NCBI RefSeq assembly: GCF_002272075.1
Contig: NZ_NPBJ01000003.1
Span: 62,001-126,000 of the forward strand
Direction of reading: 5' to 3'
Source of the DNA: Terribacillus saccharophilus
Lineage (GTDB): Bacteria; Bacillota; Bacilli; Bacillales; Amphibacillaceae
Length of the DNA stretch: 64,000 bases
Below the pieces are notes generated by a model, which was not told the DNA's origin, made no database searches, and saw only the letters and a list, made by a program, of their open reading frames with translations. Made by a program: the position numbers and the translations under genes. Positions 8,311-16,560 of the stretch are shown one piece after another. Position 1 is the stretch's first letter; every line of letters starts with the position of its first letter.

Positions 8311-8787
8311 TTGAAGAGTACGAGACAAGATGCATGGTCGGATAAAGAGGATGTTTTACTGGCAAATACTGTACTGGATTTTATACAGGAGGGGAAGACG
8401 CAGCTGGATGCCTTTCGTGATGTCGCAGTTAAGCTCAACCGTACAGCGGCAGCTTGTGGGTTTCGTTGGAATGCGTCGCTCCGACAATATTATCAAACGG
8501 ATATCGAAATCGCGAAGCAACAGCGGAAACAGCAGCTTCCAGTGTCAATTAAAGAAACTGCTCCGGTGAAGGATGACAAAGAATCCATCAGTTTGGAAGC
8601 AGCAATTGATTTGCTTGAGAAAGTAAAACAGAATTTTCAAGTGCCGAGAAAAGAACCACAGGAAGAACTTCGGACACTGAAAGAAGAGAATGCAAAGCTG
8701 AAGGATCAGCTTAAACGGTATCAGGATGCATGCATAGAAATGGAGAAGCTATGCCGTTGGGTAATTGAGGAGGCTGAAACAAAATAA
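8311..8787 (+). CDS. rsfA: RsfA-type prespore transcription factor
   Basis: RsfA is a forespore regulator made under sigma-F that tunes sigma-F targets in B. subtilis. The N-terminal 60 residues form a Myb/SANT-like DNA-binding domain (RQDAWSDKEDVLLANTVL, then LNRTAAACGFRWNASLRQ). The C-terminal 35 residues form a probable coiled coil (LRTLKEENAKLKDQLKRYQ). The start is TTG 8311, with GAGGGGGGAA upstream; the open frame running back to 8104 lies inside rpmF and is rejected. The 158-residue length fits. Position after rpmF matches ylbO of B. subtilis. Confidence 0.88.
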   Translation: MKSTRQDAWSDKEDVLLANTVLDFIQEGKTQLDAFRDVAVKLNRTAAACGFRWNASLRQYYQTDIEIAKQQRKQQLPVSIKETAPVKDDKESISLEAAIDLLEKVKQNFQVPRKEPQEELRTLKEENAKLKDQLKRYQDACIEMEKLCRWVIEEAETK

Positions 8788-8812
8788 AAAAGCCCAGTTG
8801 GGCTTTTTTTTA
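8786..8812. terminator. Terminator between rsfA and ylbP
   Basis: AAAAAAGCCCA / TGGGCTTTTTT with a two-base loop; A and T runs on both sides make it usable by both converging genes. Confidence 0.85.
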
Positions 8813-9259
8813 TTTTGTCGGCTGCCATGTCATAACAGACAAGCTATCTTCCTTTTTACTGCTGTCCTTAAAATTCAGTCTGGTCCAGAAAGTTTCCGAA
8901 TTTACCCTTGCTTTTGTTCGAACTGGTTTGGCGAAGGACTGCACAAATTCAACAAGAGATGACCCAAGTCTATTTCCTTGGTATGCAGGCAGCACTTCCA
9001 GTTTGGAGATTTCCACATATCCTTTTGGCGGATAGAATGTATTGTCGCGTTGTTCGTTCACAAAGGTGAGCGCCATTCTCGCTGCAAGCTCTTTATCCAT
9101 GTAAATTCCGTAGAAAAGCGTATCGTCGTCACTTTCGATGAGACTGAGCTGGAACTCATCCAACATCGAAAGCTCTGCGTTCCCCTGTGCGGCAAAGCGT
9201 TCGAAATCCTCAGCTGTTTTATAATTCACTGGCAATTTTTCCACTTTAGCAAATGTCAT
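8810..9259 (-). CDS. ylbP: GNAT family N-acetyltransferase YlbP
   Basis: The 149-residue product is a GNAT-fold acetyltransferase resembling YlbP. The acetyl-CoA binding motif A is visible as LEVLPAYQGNRLGSSLVEFV near residue 100, preceded by a YVEISKLEV strand. The substrate is unknown. Start ATG 9259 has GAGAGGGGAA before it; the upstream frame extension to 9472 runs into the panE promoter region and is rejected. It is convergent with rsfA and divergent from panE. Confidence 0.85.
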   Translation of the reverse strand: MTFAKVEKLPVNYKTAEDFERFAAQGNAELSMLDEFQLSLIESDDDTLFYGIYMDKELAARMALTFVNEQRDNTFYPPKGYVEISKLEVLPAYQGNRLGSSLVEFVQSFAKPVRTKARVNSETFWTRLNFKDSSKKEDSLSVMTWQPTK

Positions 9260-9419
9260 ACAGATTCCCCTCTCCGTATTAAAAAATTTCACTGTGTGCC
9301 TTATGCTTCCAATATATATGAAAACGTTTACAAATTCAAGCGTTATATTTCTTATATCCATACTGTCTGTTCTTTTGCTAAAATAAACAATTAGGTATAG
9401 TACGAATGGGGGAACGGAC

Positions 9420-10301
9420 ATGAAAATCAATGTGATCGGCGGAGGAGCGATCGGGTTACTTACAGCCGCCAAACTCGGCAGGATTCATGATGTGCGGCTT
9501 TTGGCAAGAACGCGAGAACAGTCCGAAGAGATTGCAGTGAAAGGTCTTCATATCGGGGATGAAGTGATAGTGGTGGAGACATTGCCTTCTACGGATTGGC
9601 GGGCTTTAGGACAAGCGGATGTATGGATTGTCTGTGTAAAACAATACGATTTGCCGCCAATTTGGGAAAAGTTGAAGCTGCATGCTAAAGCTGCAGTCGT
9701 TTTCCTCCAAAATGGTATGAATCATACTGACTTTTTACAGGAAGAAGATTTCGATTATCCGATTATCGTCGGGTCTGTTGAACATGGAGCTATAAGGATA
9801 GACTCTCATACCGTAGAGCATACAGGAGAAGCGGCAATTCGCCTTGCAGATCTGACTGGCAATTACGCTGAAGTACTTGTGAATCAACTGCATAAACCAG
9901 ATTTCCCGATTTTATTTGAGCAGGATTGGCGTTTGATGTTAGGCACAAAACTGATTGCGAATGCTGTGATCAATCCGTTGACTGCAATTTATCAGGTGAA
10001 GAATGGTGAGCTGCTGGAACACTCTGCCTTTGAGAAGATAGCGGAGGTCTTATGCAAAGAAGCAGCAGATGCGCTAGGTTTAGAGGAAGAACAGCAATGG
10101 GCAAATGTTCGCCGAATCATATATGCTACGAAAGCTAATCTGTCCTCTATGCACAGAGATATACAAGCTGGCAGACTAACGGAGATCGAATCTATATCCG
10201 GATACGTCCGGAATCATGCAAAACAAGCCGTTCCTTATACGGATTTTGTCTACTATAGTATACTTGGTCTTACCAAACAGCAGGAGAGGACTAATCAATG
10301 A
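9420..10301 (+). CDS. panE: 2-dehydropantoate 2-reductase
   Basis: This enzyme (YlbQ/PanE type) reduces 2-dehydropantoate to pantoate with NADPH in pantothenate and coenzyme A synthesis. The N-terminal Rossmann motif GGGAIGLLTAAKLG is at residues 7-20. The ketopantoate-reductase C-terminal domain has the LGTKLIANAVINPLTA helix and a SSMHRDIQAGRLTEIE segment, whose lysine/serine/glutamate pattern lines the active site. Length of 293 aa is typical. ATG 9420 follows GGGGGAA. Its stop overlaps the next gene by ATGA (10298-10301). Confidence 0.92.
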   Translation: MKINVIGGGAIGLLTAAKLGRIHDVRLLARTREQSEEIAVKGLHIGDEVIVVETLPSTDWRALGQADVWIVCVKQYDLPPIWEKLKLHAKAAVVFLQNGMNHTDFLQEEDFDYPIIVGSVEHGAIRIDSHTVEHTGEAAIRLADLTGNYAEVLVNQLHKPDFPILFEQDWRLMLGTKLIANAVINPLTAIYQVKNGELLEHSAFEKIAEVLCKEAADALGLEEEQQWANVRRIIYATKANLSSMHRDIQAGRLTEIESISGYVRNHAKQAVPYTDFVYYSILGLTKQQERTNQ

Positions 10302-10681
10302 CCCACTTATTTGCTTACCTTTTAGCGGCAGCGATTACCGTACCGCCGCTTGCTACTTGGATTTATTATTTAATCGTCAGACGGATCATCCATAAAAGAC
10401 GGAATGCTTTTCTCCATAGCGTGCAAACTACTGCCGTATTCTACATCTTTTCTGTTATGATTATGTTGCAAATCATTTTACAGCATACAGTGTTCGGTTA
10501 TATGATAGGATTCCTTGCGGTATTGTTCATTATGGTAGTGCTTATGCATTACAAGTACCGCGGTGAGATCGTCTTTAAGCATGTGTGGCGCATCTTTCTG
10601 CGTATCTGCTTCCTCTTGTTCGGTCCGCTTTACATCCTGCTGCTTGTGGCAGGTGTTATCGTTACATTTATCAGACAGTAA
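10298..10681 (+). CDS. Small membrane protein, DUF3397-like
   Basis: The 127-residue protein has four hydrophobic segments (about residues 5-27, 44-62, 67-85 and 100-124) and short basic loops (VRRIIHKRRNA). It resembles the DUF3397 family, short inner-membrane proteins found beside bshC in Bacillaceae. No catalytic motif is visible. It overlaps panE by four bases and lies 34 bases before bshC, so it is probably translated from the same mRNA. Confidence 0.75.
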   Translation: MTHLFAYLLAAAITVPPLATWIYYLIVRRIIHKRRNAFLHSVQTTAVFYIFSVMIMLQIILQHTVFGYMIGFLAVLFIMVVLMHYKYRGEIVFKHVWRIFLRICFLLFGPLYILLLVAGVIVTFIRQ

Positions 10682-10715
10682 TACATATCAGACGTTATAT
10701 AAAGGAGTACTTAAT

Positions 10716-12341
10716 ATGGTAATACAACCAATGAGACTGGAAAGTCCGAACAAATTGGTGACCGATTATCGGGCAGAGCTTCCTTCTATTATGGGGAAAT
10801 TCAATTTTTCTCCATTCCGCCAAGAAAGCTATGCGACTAGACTGGAGGAGCTGGAAGCTCGTAAATTCCCGAGAGAGGCGCTAGTTGAACTTCTTCACAA
10901 ATGTAATAGAGAGTGGGGAGCGGATCAAGCAACAATCCATAATATCGATAAATTAGCTGATTCTAAAACAGTGGCTGTTGTCGGCGGTCAGCAGGCAGGC
11001 CTTTTCACGGGTCCTTTATTGACATTGCATAAGATCACCTCCATCATTTCCCTTGCTTCAGAGCAAAGTAAAAAACTGGGCACAACGGTCATACCAGTTT
11101 TCTGGATAGCAGGTGAGGATCATGATGTCGACGAGATTAATCATATCTTCCTTCCAAATCGCAACAAACTGAAGAAATTCAAGTGGAAACAGCATCAGGC
11201 TGAAAAGATAGCAGCTTCTGATATAGTGCTAGACAACGGATTGATGCACGATTTCTTGCAGGACGTAATAGCTGCTCTGCCAGAGACAGCATACACAAAG
11301 GATATTCACTCCACGGTCAGTAATATAATGGACCAATCAGAGACTTTCGTCGATTTCTTCGCGAAATTCATACATTTTCTATACAAGAATACAGGTTTGG
11401 TTCTTTTGGATTCGGGTGATCCTGAACTGCGGAAAATAGAACGCCCATTTTTCCGGGAGCTGATCAGCAAGCAACAGGAGATAAGTCAAGGCGTTTATGG
11501 AGCGTCTCAGGAACTTCAGCAGATGGGCTACGCAGATGTTTTAGGTGCAGAATCTGAAGATGCTAACCTGTTCTGTTATATTGACGGTGAAAGAACACTG
11601 CTTATGCGTGACAGCGAAGGCAAGTGGCGAGGCAAGGCTGATGAAGCAGTCTTTACAGAAGAAGAGCTATTGCTTATAGCGGAAACAGCGCCGGAAAGAC
11701 TCAGCAATAATGTCGTTACGCGTCCGCTCATGCAGGACTATCTCCTGCCGGTGCTTGGTTTCATTGCCGGCCCTGGAGAAATCGCCTATTGGGCGAATCT
11801 TAAACCAGGCTTTCAAGCGGTTGGCTTTACCATGCCGCCAGTTATGCCGCGTCTGTCCTTCACGATGCTGGACAGCAAGACAGAGAAACTGCTCGAGCGT
11901 TATCGTCTTAACCCTGAAAAAGCTATTGCTTTCGGTGTTGAAACAGAAAAGATCCATTATCTTGCTGCACAGCAGCAGCCTCCAATTGCAGTTGTATCCG
12001 AGCAAGTGAAACGAGCCATGGCTGATTTGCACGCCCCATTGCGGCATAGTGCCGCATCTATAGCTGATGATCTTGGCAGCTTAGCAGAAAAGAATCTTCG
12101 TCATTTAGAGGAGGATATTGATTTTCTGGTCAAGCGAATGGAAGCTAGAATAAAAGAACAGCATGGTGTGGCCTTATCCCACTTTGATCACATCCAGTGT
12201 ACGCTCCACCCAGAAAATGGACTGCAGGAGCGGACATGGAGTATATTTTCAATATGGAATACGCATGGAGTGGAGATTTGGCACGAATTAGCGCAGAAAA
12301 GCTATGATTTCACCACCCCCCACCATATCATAACGTTATAA
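10716..12341 (+). CDS. bshC: Bacillithiol biosynthesis cysteine-adding enzyme BshC
   Basis: BshC adds cysteine to glucosaminyl-malate, the last step of bacillithiol synthesis. The 541-residue length and landmarks VGGQQAGLFTGPLLTLHK, VFWIAGEDHDVDEI and YWANLKPGFQ are those of the family. The fold joins a Rossmann-like core with a C-terminal coiled-coil (here around residues 420-490). ATG 10716 has AAAGGAG upstream; a frame extending back to 10563 overlaps the previous gene and is rejected. It is immediately upstream of the dcw cluster, like yllA in B. subtilis, and is separated from it by a terminator. Confidence 0.94.
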   Translation: MVIQPMRLESPNKLVTDYRAELPSIMGKFNFSPFRQESYATRLEELEARKFPREALVELLHKCNREWGADQATIHNIDKLADSKTVAVVGGQQAGLFTGPLLTLHKITSIISLASEQSKKLGTTVIPVFWIAGEDHDVDEINHIFLPNRNKLKKFKWKQHQAEKIAASDIVLDNGLMHDFLQDVIAALPETAYTKDIHSTVSNIMDQSETFVDFFAKFIHFLYKNTGLVLLDSGDPELRKIERPFFRELISKQQEISQGVYGASQELQQMGYADVLGAESEDANLFCYIDGERTLLMRDSEGKWRGKADEAVFTEEELLLIAETAPERLSNNVVTRPLMQDYLLPVLGFIAGPGEIAYWANLKPGFQAVGFTMPPVMPRLSFTMLDSKTEKLLERYRLNPEKAIAFGVETEKIHYLAAQQQPPIAVVSEQVKRAMADLHAPLRHSAASIADDLGSLAEKNLRHLEEDIDFLVKRMEARIKEQHGVALSHFDHIQCTLHPENGLQERTWSIFSIWNTHGVEIWHELAQKSYDFTTPHHIITL

Positions 12342-12352
12342 TGAAACAGAAA

Positions 12353-12386
12353 GCGTGTCTGGTCGACGACCATGCACGTTTTTTTG
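12353..12386 (+). terminator. Terminator after bshC
   Basis: GCGTG-TCT-GGTCG / CGACC-ATG-CACG, a stem with one internal loop, followed by a run of T. Confidence 0.7.
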
Positions 12387-12451
12387 TGCACAAAACTCCG
12401 AAAAAGCGCTAGGCAAGGGAGAAAATGCTATTAAAAAGTGTGAATATTGAG

Positions 12452-12498
12452 GTGGTGAAATGTGGGGCGATGTGGTACTATGAAAATGGAAAGTGGGG
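12452..12498 (+). promoter_or_regulatory. MraZ-box array (autoregulatory operator)
   Basis: GTGGTG (12452), GTGGGG (12462) and GTGGTA (12472) occur at exact 10-base intervals, with another GTGGGG at 12493, just before the mraZ start. MraZ binds arrays of GTGG-type direct repeats with about one helical turn spacing in front of its own gene. The repeats are seen directly; the binding is inferred. Confidence 0.7.
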
Positions 12499-12507
12499 GC
12501 GGAGTCT

Positions 12508-12939
12508 ATGTTCATGGGGGAATTTCAGCATACGGTCGATACAAAAGGACGTATTATCGTACCTGCCAAGTTCCGAGAAGACTTGGGGGAACGTTTTGTA
12601 CTGACCCGTGGATTGGACCAATGTCTGTTTGGATACCCTATGGAGGAATGGAGACTCCTAGAAGAAAAACTAAAAAAGCTGCCATTGACCAAGAAGGATG
12701 CCCGTGCATTCACTCGCTTCTTCTTTTCAGGAGCAGTCGAATGTGAGCTTGATAAGCAAGGGAGAATCAATATCCCTGCACCGCTCCGGAAATATGCGAA
12801 GCTGGAAAAAGACGTTGCCATTATTGGTGTGTCTGGCCGGATCGAATTCTGGGCGGAGAGCGAATGGAATTCCTATTTTGATGAATCTGAGGAATCTTTT
12901 GCTGAAATCGCTGAAAATATGCTTGATTTCGATATTTGA
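12508..12939 (+). CDS. mraZ: Transcriptional regulator MraZ
   Basis: MraZ is a ring-forming AbrB-like DNA-binding protein that controls the dcw operon. Two copies of the MraZ half-domain are visible: [22 protein letters not shown] near residue 3 and [19 protein letters not shown] near residue 77, each with the DxxGR/KGR basic signature. Starting at ATG 12508 gives 143 aa and the MFMGEFQHT beginning seen in Bacillus; a GTG 15 bases upstream is possible but lies in the repeat array. It is followed by rsmH after 24 bases. Confidence 0.95.
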   Translation: MFMGEFQHTVDTKGRIIVPAKFREDLGERFVLTRGLDQCLFGYPMEEWRLLEEKLKKLPLTKKDARAFTRFFFSGAVECELDKQGRINIPAPLRKYAKLEKDVAIIGVSGRIEFWAESEWNSYFDESEESFAEIAENMLDFDI

Positions 12940-12963
12940 TGGCAGTCGAAAGGATGTAAGAGC

Positions 12964-13923
12964 TTGTTTGAACATTATAGTGTGCTGAACAGAGAGACGA
13001 TTGAAGGACTCGCTGTGAAGCCAGAAGGTACATATGTGGATTGCACCCTAGGTGGAGGCGGTCACTCCGAAGTGATTTTGAAGCAGTTATCTGATAAAGG
13101 TAAACTGTATGCGTTTGATCAGGACAAGCAAGCGATCGAGGCAACAGCGGCAAGATTAGCGGAGTATGGCGATCGAATCGAATACATCCAGGCAAATTTC
13201 CGAGATCTGAAAAGCGAATTAGAGGAAAGAGGCGTCACGGAAGTCGATGGAGTTGTATTCGACCTTGGTGTATCCTCACCGCAGCTCGATCAGGCAGAAC
13301 GAGGATTCAGCTATCAGCACGATGCGCCGCTTGATATGCGCATGAACCAGCACCAGGCGCTTTCTGCCTACGAGGTGGTTAATACGTGGTCTTACGAGCA
13401 GCTTGTACGGATTTTCTTCCAATATGGAGAAGAGAATTTTTCCAAGCAAGTTGCAAGAAAAATAGAGAAAAGACGAGAAATGAAACCGATTGAAACAACA
13501 TTTGAACTTGTGGAAGTGATCAAGGAAGCGATTCCTGCACCAGCAAGAAGAAAAGGCGGCCATCCGGCCAAACGGATTTTCCAGGCAATCCGGATTGCGG
13601 TGAATGATGAATTACAAGCTTTCCGGGACGCCCTGCAGCAGACAGCAGAGATAGTTGCAGTCGGAGGAAGAGTTTCAGTCATTACCTTCCACTCGCTGGA
13701 AGACAGAATGTGTAAGCAGGCATTCAAATCATGGAGCACACCGCTGCCGGTTCCGCGCAATATCCCGATTTTGCCGGAAGATAGTAAGGCACCGTTTGCT
13801 CTTGTTACGAGAAAGCCGATATTGGCTAGTGTTGAGGAACTGGAAGATAACAGAAGATCCCGTTCCGCAAAACTCCGCGTAGCAGAGAAAATAAAACCGT
13901 GGAGTCCTAAATTCGAATTCTAA
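12964..13923 (+). CDS. rsmH: 16S rRNA (cytosine1402-N4)-methyltransferase RsmH
   Basis: RsmH (MraW) methylates N4 of C1402 in the decoding site of 16S rRNA with SAM. The SAM-binding motif is visible as [16 protein letters not shown] (residues 24-39) and further landmarks as [20 protein letters not shown] and [15 protein letters not shown]. The start codon is TTG 12964, with AAGGATG upstream, giving [12 protein letters not shown]. The 319-aa length is normal. It begins a run of dcw genes that use TTG as start codon. Confidence 0.95.
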   Translation: MFEHYSVLNRETIEGLAVKPEGTYVDCTLGGGGHSEVILKQLSDKGKLYAFDQDKQAIEATAARLAEYGDRIEYIQANFRDLKSELEERGVTEVDGVVFDLGVSSPQLDQAERGFSYQHDAPLDMRMNQHQALSAYEVVNTWSYEQLVRIFFQYGEENFSKQVARKIEKRREMKPIETTFELVEVIKEAIPAPARRKGGHPAKRIFQAIRIAVNDELQAFRDALQQTAEIVAVGGRVSVITFHSLEDRMCKQAFKSWSTPLPVPRNIPILPEDSKAPFALVTRKPILASVEELEDNRRSRSAKLRVAEKIKPWSPKFEF

Positions 13924-13941
13924 TACAGGGGAGGAATAAGC

Positions 13942-14322
13942 TTGAGCGCAGAACGTGCAAGAAGCTGGCAGCAGAGCAGTCCGGCACAAAGACCGCAGCA
14001 GCAGCCTAAACGACAGGTAAAAGTAAAAGTTAATAAGAAAACGTGGATTACGCCGGGAGAAAAGGTTCTATATGCCGTATTCAGCTTAGTTATCTTGGCA
14101 GCAGCAGCTTATTTCGTCACCTTCGCAGCTTCCACGTATAACGTCAATCGTGACTTGGAAGCACTGGATTCCGAGATCAGCCACCAGCAGGTTGCAAATA
14201 AAGATCTGACTTATGAAGTGAAAGAATTAAGCAAACCCGAGCGAATCATCGATATCGCGCGAGATGCAGGTTTGAAGGTACAAAGTGCTAAAGTAAAAGA
14301 AGCAAACAAAGTCTCTGAATAA
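13942..14322 (+). CDS. ftsL: Cell division protein FtsL
   Basis: FtsL is a bitopic division protein that forms a complex with DivIC and DivIB and activates septal peptidoglycan synthesis. A basic, glutamine-rich cytoplasmic tail (residues 1-45) precedes one membrane segment (about 48-70) and an extracellular leucine-zipper-type coiled coil (75-120). The start is TTG 13942 with GGGGAGGA upstream. It lies 18 bases after rsmH and 16 before pbpB. Sequence conservation in FtsL is low, so the call rests on topology, size (126 aa) and position. Confidence 0.92.
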   Translation: MSAERARSWQQSSPAQRPQQQPKRQVKVKVNKKTWITPGEKVLYAVFSLVILAAAAYFVTFAASTYNVNRDLEALDSEISHQQVANKDLTYEVKELSKPERIIDIARDAGLKVQSAKVKEANKVSE

Positions 14323-14338
14323 GAAAGGTACTGTCAAT

Positions 14339-16477
14339 ATGAAAAAGAACAAGACGACACAAAGAATGGCGATGTTTCTGTTATCTGCCTTTGCCTTGCT
14401 CTTTCTTGTCTTAGCTGGACGTTTCTTGTTCATCCAGGCATCCGGTGAAGTTGCCGGGGTCAATTTAAAAGAATTCGCGGAAAGTAAGCGGACCGACTCG
14501 TATACGCTCGAAGCGACGAGAGGGAAGATACTGGATCGCAATGGAATGGAGTTGGCGTATGATCAGCCAACTTATTCTATTTATGCGATTGTTAGTGAAA
14601 AGTACTCCGCGGATAAGGACCATCCGATCCATGTGACAGATGTGGACAAGACTTCGGAAGAAATAGCGGATATCATTGACGCTGATCCAGCTGACTTAAA
14701 GGAACGTTTGCAAAAAGGTATCGATGAAGGTCTATGGCAAGTGGAGTTCGGCTCTGCAGGAAAAGGTCTTACACAGGATCAAAAGAAAAAAATTGAAGAG
14801 CTCGATTTGCCCGGCATCCAGTTCACAGAAGAAGCTGAGCGCTTTTATCCAAATGGAACTTTTGCCTCTCAGATCATCGGTCTTGCCCAGCGAAAAGATG
14901 GAGTCATTACGGGGATGACAGGTATTGAGCAGCAGCTTAATGATCAACTTGCTGGTAAAAACGGTAATATATCCTATGAAAGAGATGGATATGGATACAA
15001 GCTATTGAATCCGAGTGAAGAAGTTCAGGCAGCACAAGATGGGGATAATGTCTATCTGACTATTGATCAGAAGATCCAGACTTTGCTGGAGGATACGCTC
15101 ACTCAAGTGGATGATAAATGGAATCCAAAGAAAATTAGTGCAGTCGTCATGAATCCGAAAACAGGTGAGATTGTAGCGATGAGCAACCGGCCGAGCTATG
15201 ATCCGAATGATCCGGAGAACGTGGAGAACTGGTATAATGATGCCATTTCCAATCCGATGGAACCAGGATCGACTATGAAGATGTTCACAGTCGCTTCTGC
15301 TATTGAAGAGGGAAAATGGAATCCGGATGAGGAATATAAATCCGGATCCTTTAAAGTGGATAAGGAAACGACAATCTATGATTGGAAGAAGGATGGCTGG
15401 GGATCGATTACCAACCTCGAAGGTATACAACGTTCATCCAATGTCATGGTTGCAAATTTGGTTGCAAATAAAATTGGTGAGGACAAGTTTCTTAATTACT
15501 TAAAGAAATTCCACTTTGACCAAAAGGCCGGAATCGACCTTCCTGGTGAGATACCTGGTACCATTCTTTATAACTATCAATCCGAGAAAATAAGTGCATC
15601 TTATGGCCAAGGAACGACAGCAACACCGATCCAAATGATTACCGCTGCGAGTGCCATTGCAAATGATGGTAAAATGGTGACGCCTCATATCATTGATAAA
15701 ATCGTCAATCCTGACACGAAAAAAGTAGTAGAACAGAATGAGACTAAAGTCCAAGCAGAACCAATATCGAAAGAAACAGCAGATGAGACTTTGAAAATCC
15801 TTGAGTCGGTTGTGACCTCTGAACATGGTACTGGTAAACCGTATAAATTGGATGATTATAGCGTTTCTGGCAAAACAGGTACGGCACAAATTCCTAATCC
15901 AAACGGTGGCGGCTATATGGAGGGCAAGAACAATTATCTATTCTCCTTCCTTGGCATGGCGCCTGCTGATGATCCAGAATTGATCATGTATGTTTCCGTG
16001 TTACAGCCTGAATTGAAAGAAACGGAGACTGGCAGTGAGCCATCTGCCTTCATCTTCAAAAATGTAATGGAGAACGCGCTGCATTACATGGATATTAGTC
16101 CGGACCAAGCCGACGATAAAAATGAAGTCTCTGAAAAACGAGTGCCTGATATTGAAGGTATGTCTTCTAACGCAACAAAGAAAGCCCTAGAAGATACTGG
16201 CATGGATGTAGTGGTTGTCGGTGAAGGTAATAAAGTTGCTACAACGAGTGTTGAAAGCGGTCAAACCGTTCTTGAGGGTGAACGCGCCATCATCGTCACG
16301 GATGAACCGACGATGCCTGATATTAAAGGGTGGTCCATGCGTGAAGTGCTTGAATTGGGAGAACTGCTGCAGCTGGATGTTGAAACAATCAACAGCGGCT
16401 ATGCCAAGACACAAAGTATCAAAAAAGGAACGAAACTGAATAAGAACGACTATCTTGCTGTCGAATTCTCGACATAA
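14339..16477 (+). CDS. pbpB: Penicillin-binding protein 2B (septal transpeptidase)
   Basis: This is the class B transpeptidase of the divisome. Residues 12-31 form the membrane anchor and are followed by the pedestal domain (TRGKILDRNG). In the transpeptidase domain the SxxK motif is S311-T-M-K, the SxN motif is S366-S-N and the KTG motif starts at K512. Two PASTA repeats occupy roughly residues 598-712 (VPDIEGMSSN... and MPDIKGWSMRE...), as in PBP2B of B. subtilis. ATG 14339 follows AGAAAGG. It lacks an obvious terminator before spoVD. Confidence 0.96.
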   Translation: MKKNKTTQRMAMFLLSAFALLFLVLAGRFLFIQASGEVAGVNLKEFAESKRTDSYTLEATRGKILDRNGMELAYDQPTYSIYAIVSEKYSADKDHPIHVTDVDKTSEEIADIIDADPADLKERLQKGIDEGLWQVEFGSAGKGLTQDQKKKIEELDLPGIQFTEEAERFYPNGTFASQIIGLAQRKDGVITGMTGIEQQLNDQLAGKNGNISYERDGYGYKLLNPSEEVQAAQDGDNVYLTIDQKIQTLLEDTLTQVDDKWNPKKISAVVMNPKTGEIVAMSNRPSYDPNDPENVENWYNDAISNPMEPGSTMKMFTVASAIEEGKWNPDEEYKSGSFKVDKETTIYDWKKDGWGSITNLEGIQRSSNVMVANLVANKIGEDKFLNYLKKFHFDQKAGIDLPGEIPGTILYNYQSEKISASYGQGTTATPIQMITAASAIANDGKMVTPHIIDKIVNPDTKKVVEQNETKVQAEPISKETADETLKILESVVTSEHGTGKPYKLDDYSVSGKTGTAQIPNPNGGGYMEGKNNYLFSFLGMAPADDPELIMYVSVLQPELKETETGSEPSAFIFKNVMENALHYMDISPDQADDKNEVSEKRVPDIEGMSSNATKKALEDTGMDVVVVGEGNKVATTSVESGQTVLEGERAIIVTDEPTMPDIKGWSMREVLELGELLQLDVETINSGYAKTQSIKKGTKLNKNDYLAVEFST

Positions 16478-16560
16478 GAAAACAGGACAGTGGTCTATCC
16501 GCTTGCCAACCGTCATAACATGGATACAAGCCTACCTTTGTACACGAGGGAGAGATTTGT

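Noticed and set aside
10563-10715. N-terminal extension of bshC by 51 codons
   Set aside because: It overlaps the preceding membrane-protein gene in another frame and bypasses a clear AAAGGAG plus ATG at 10716.
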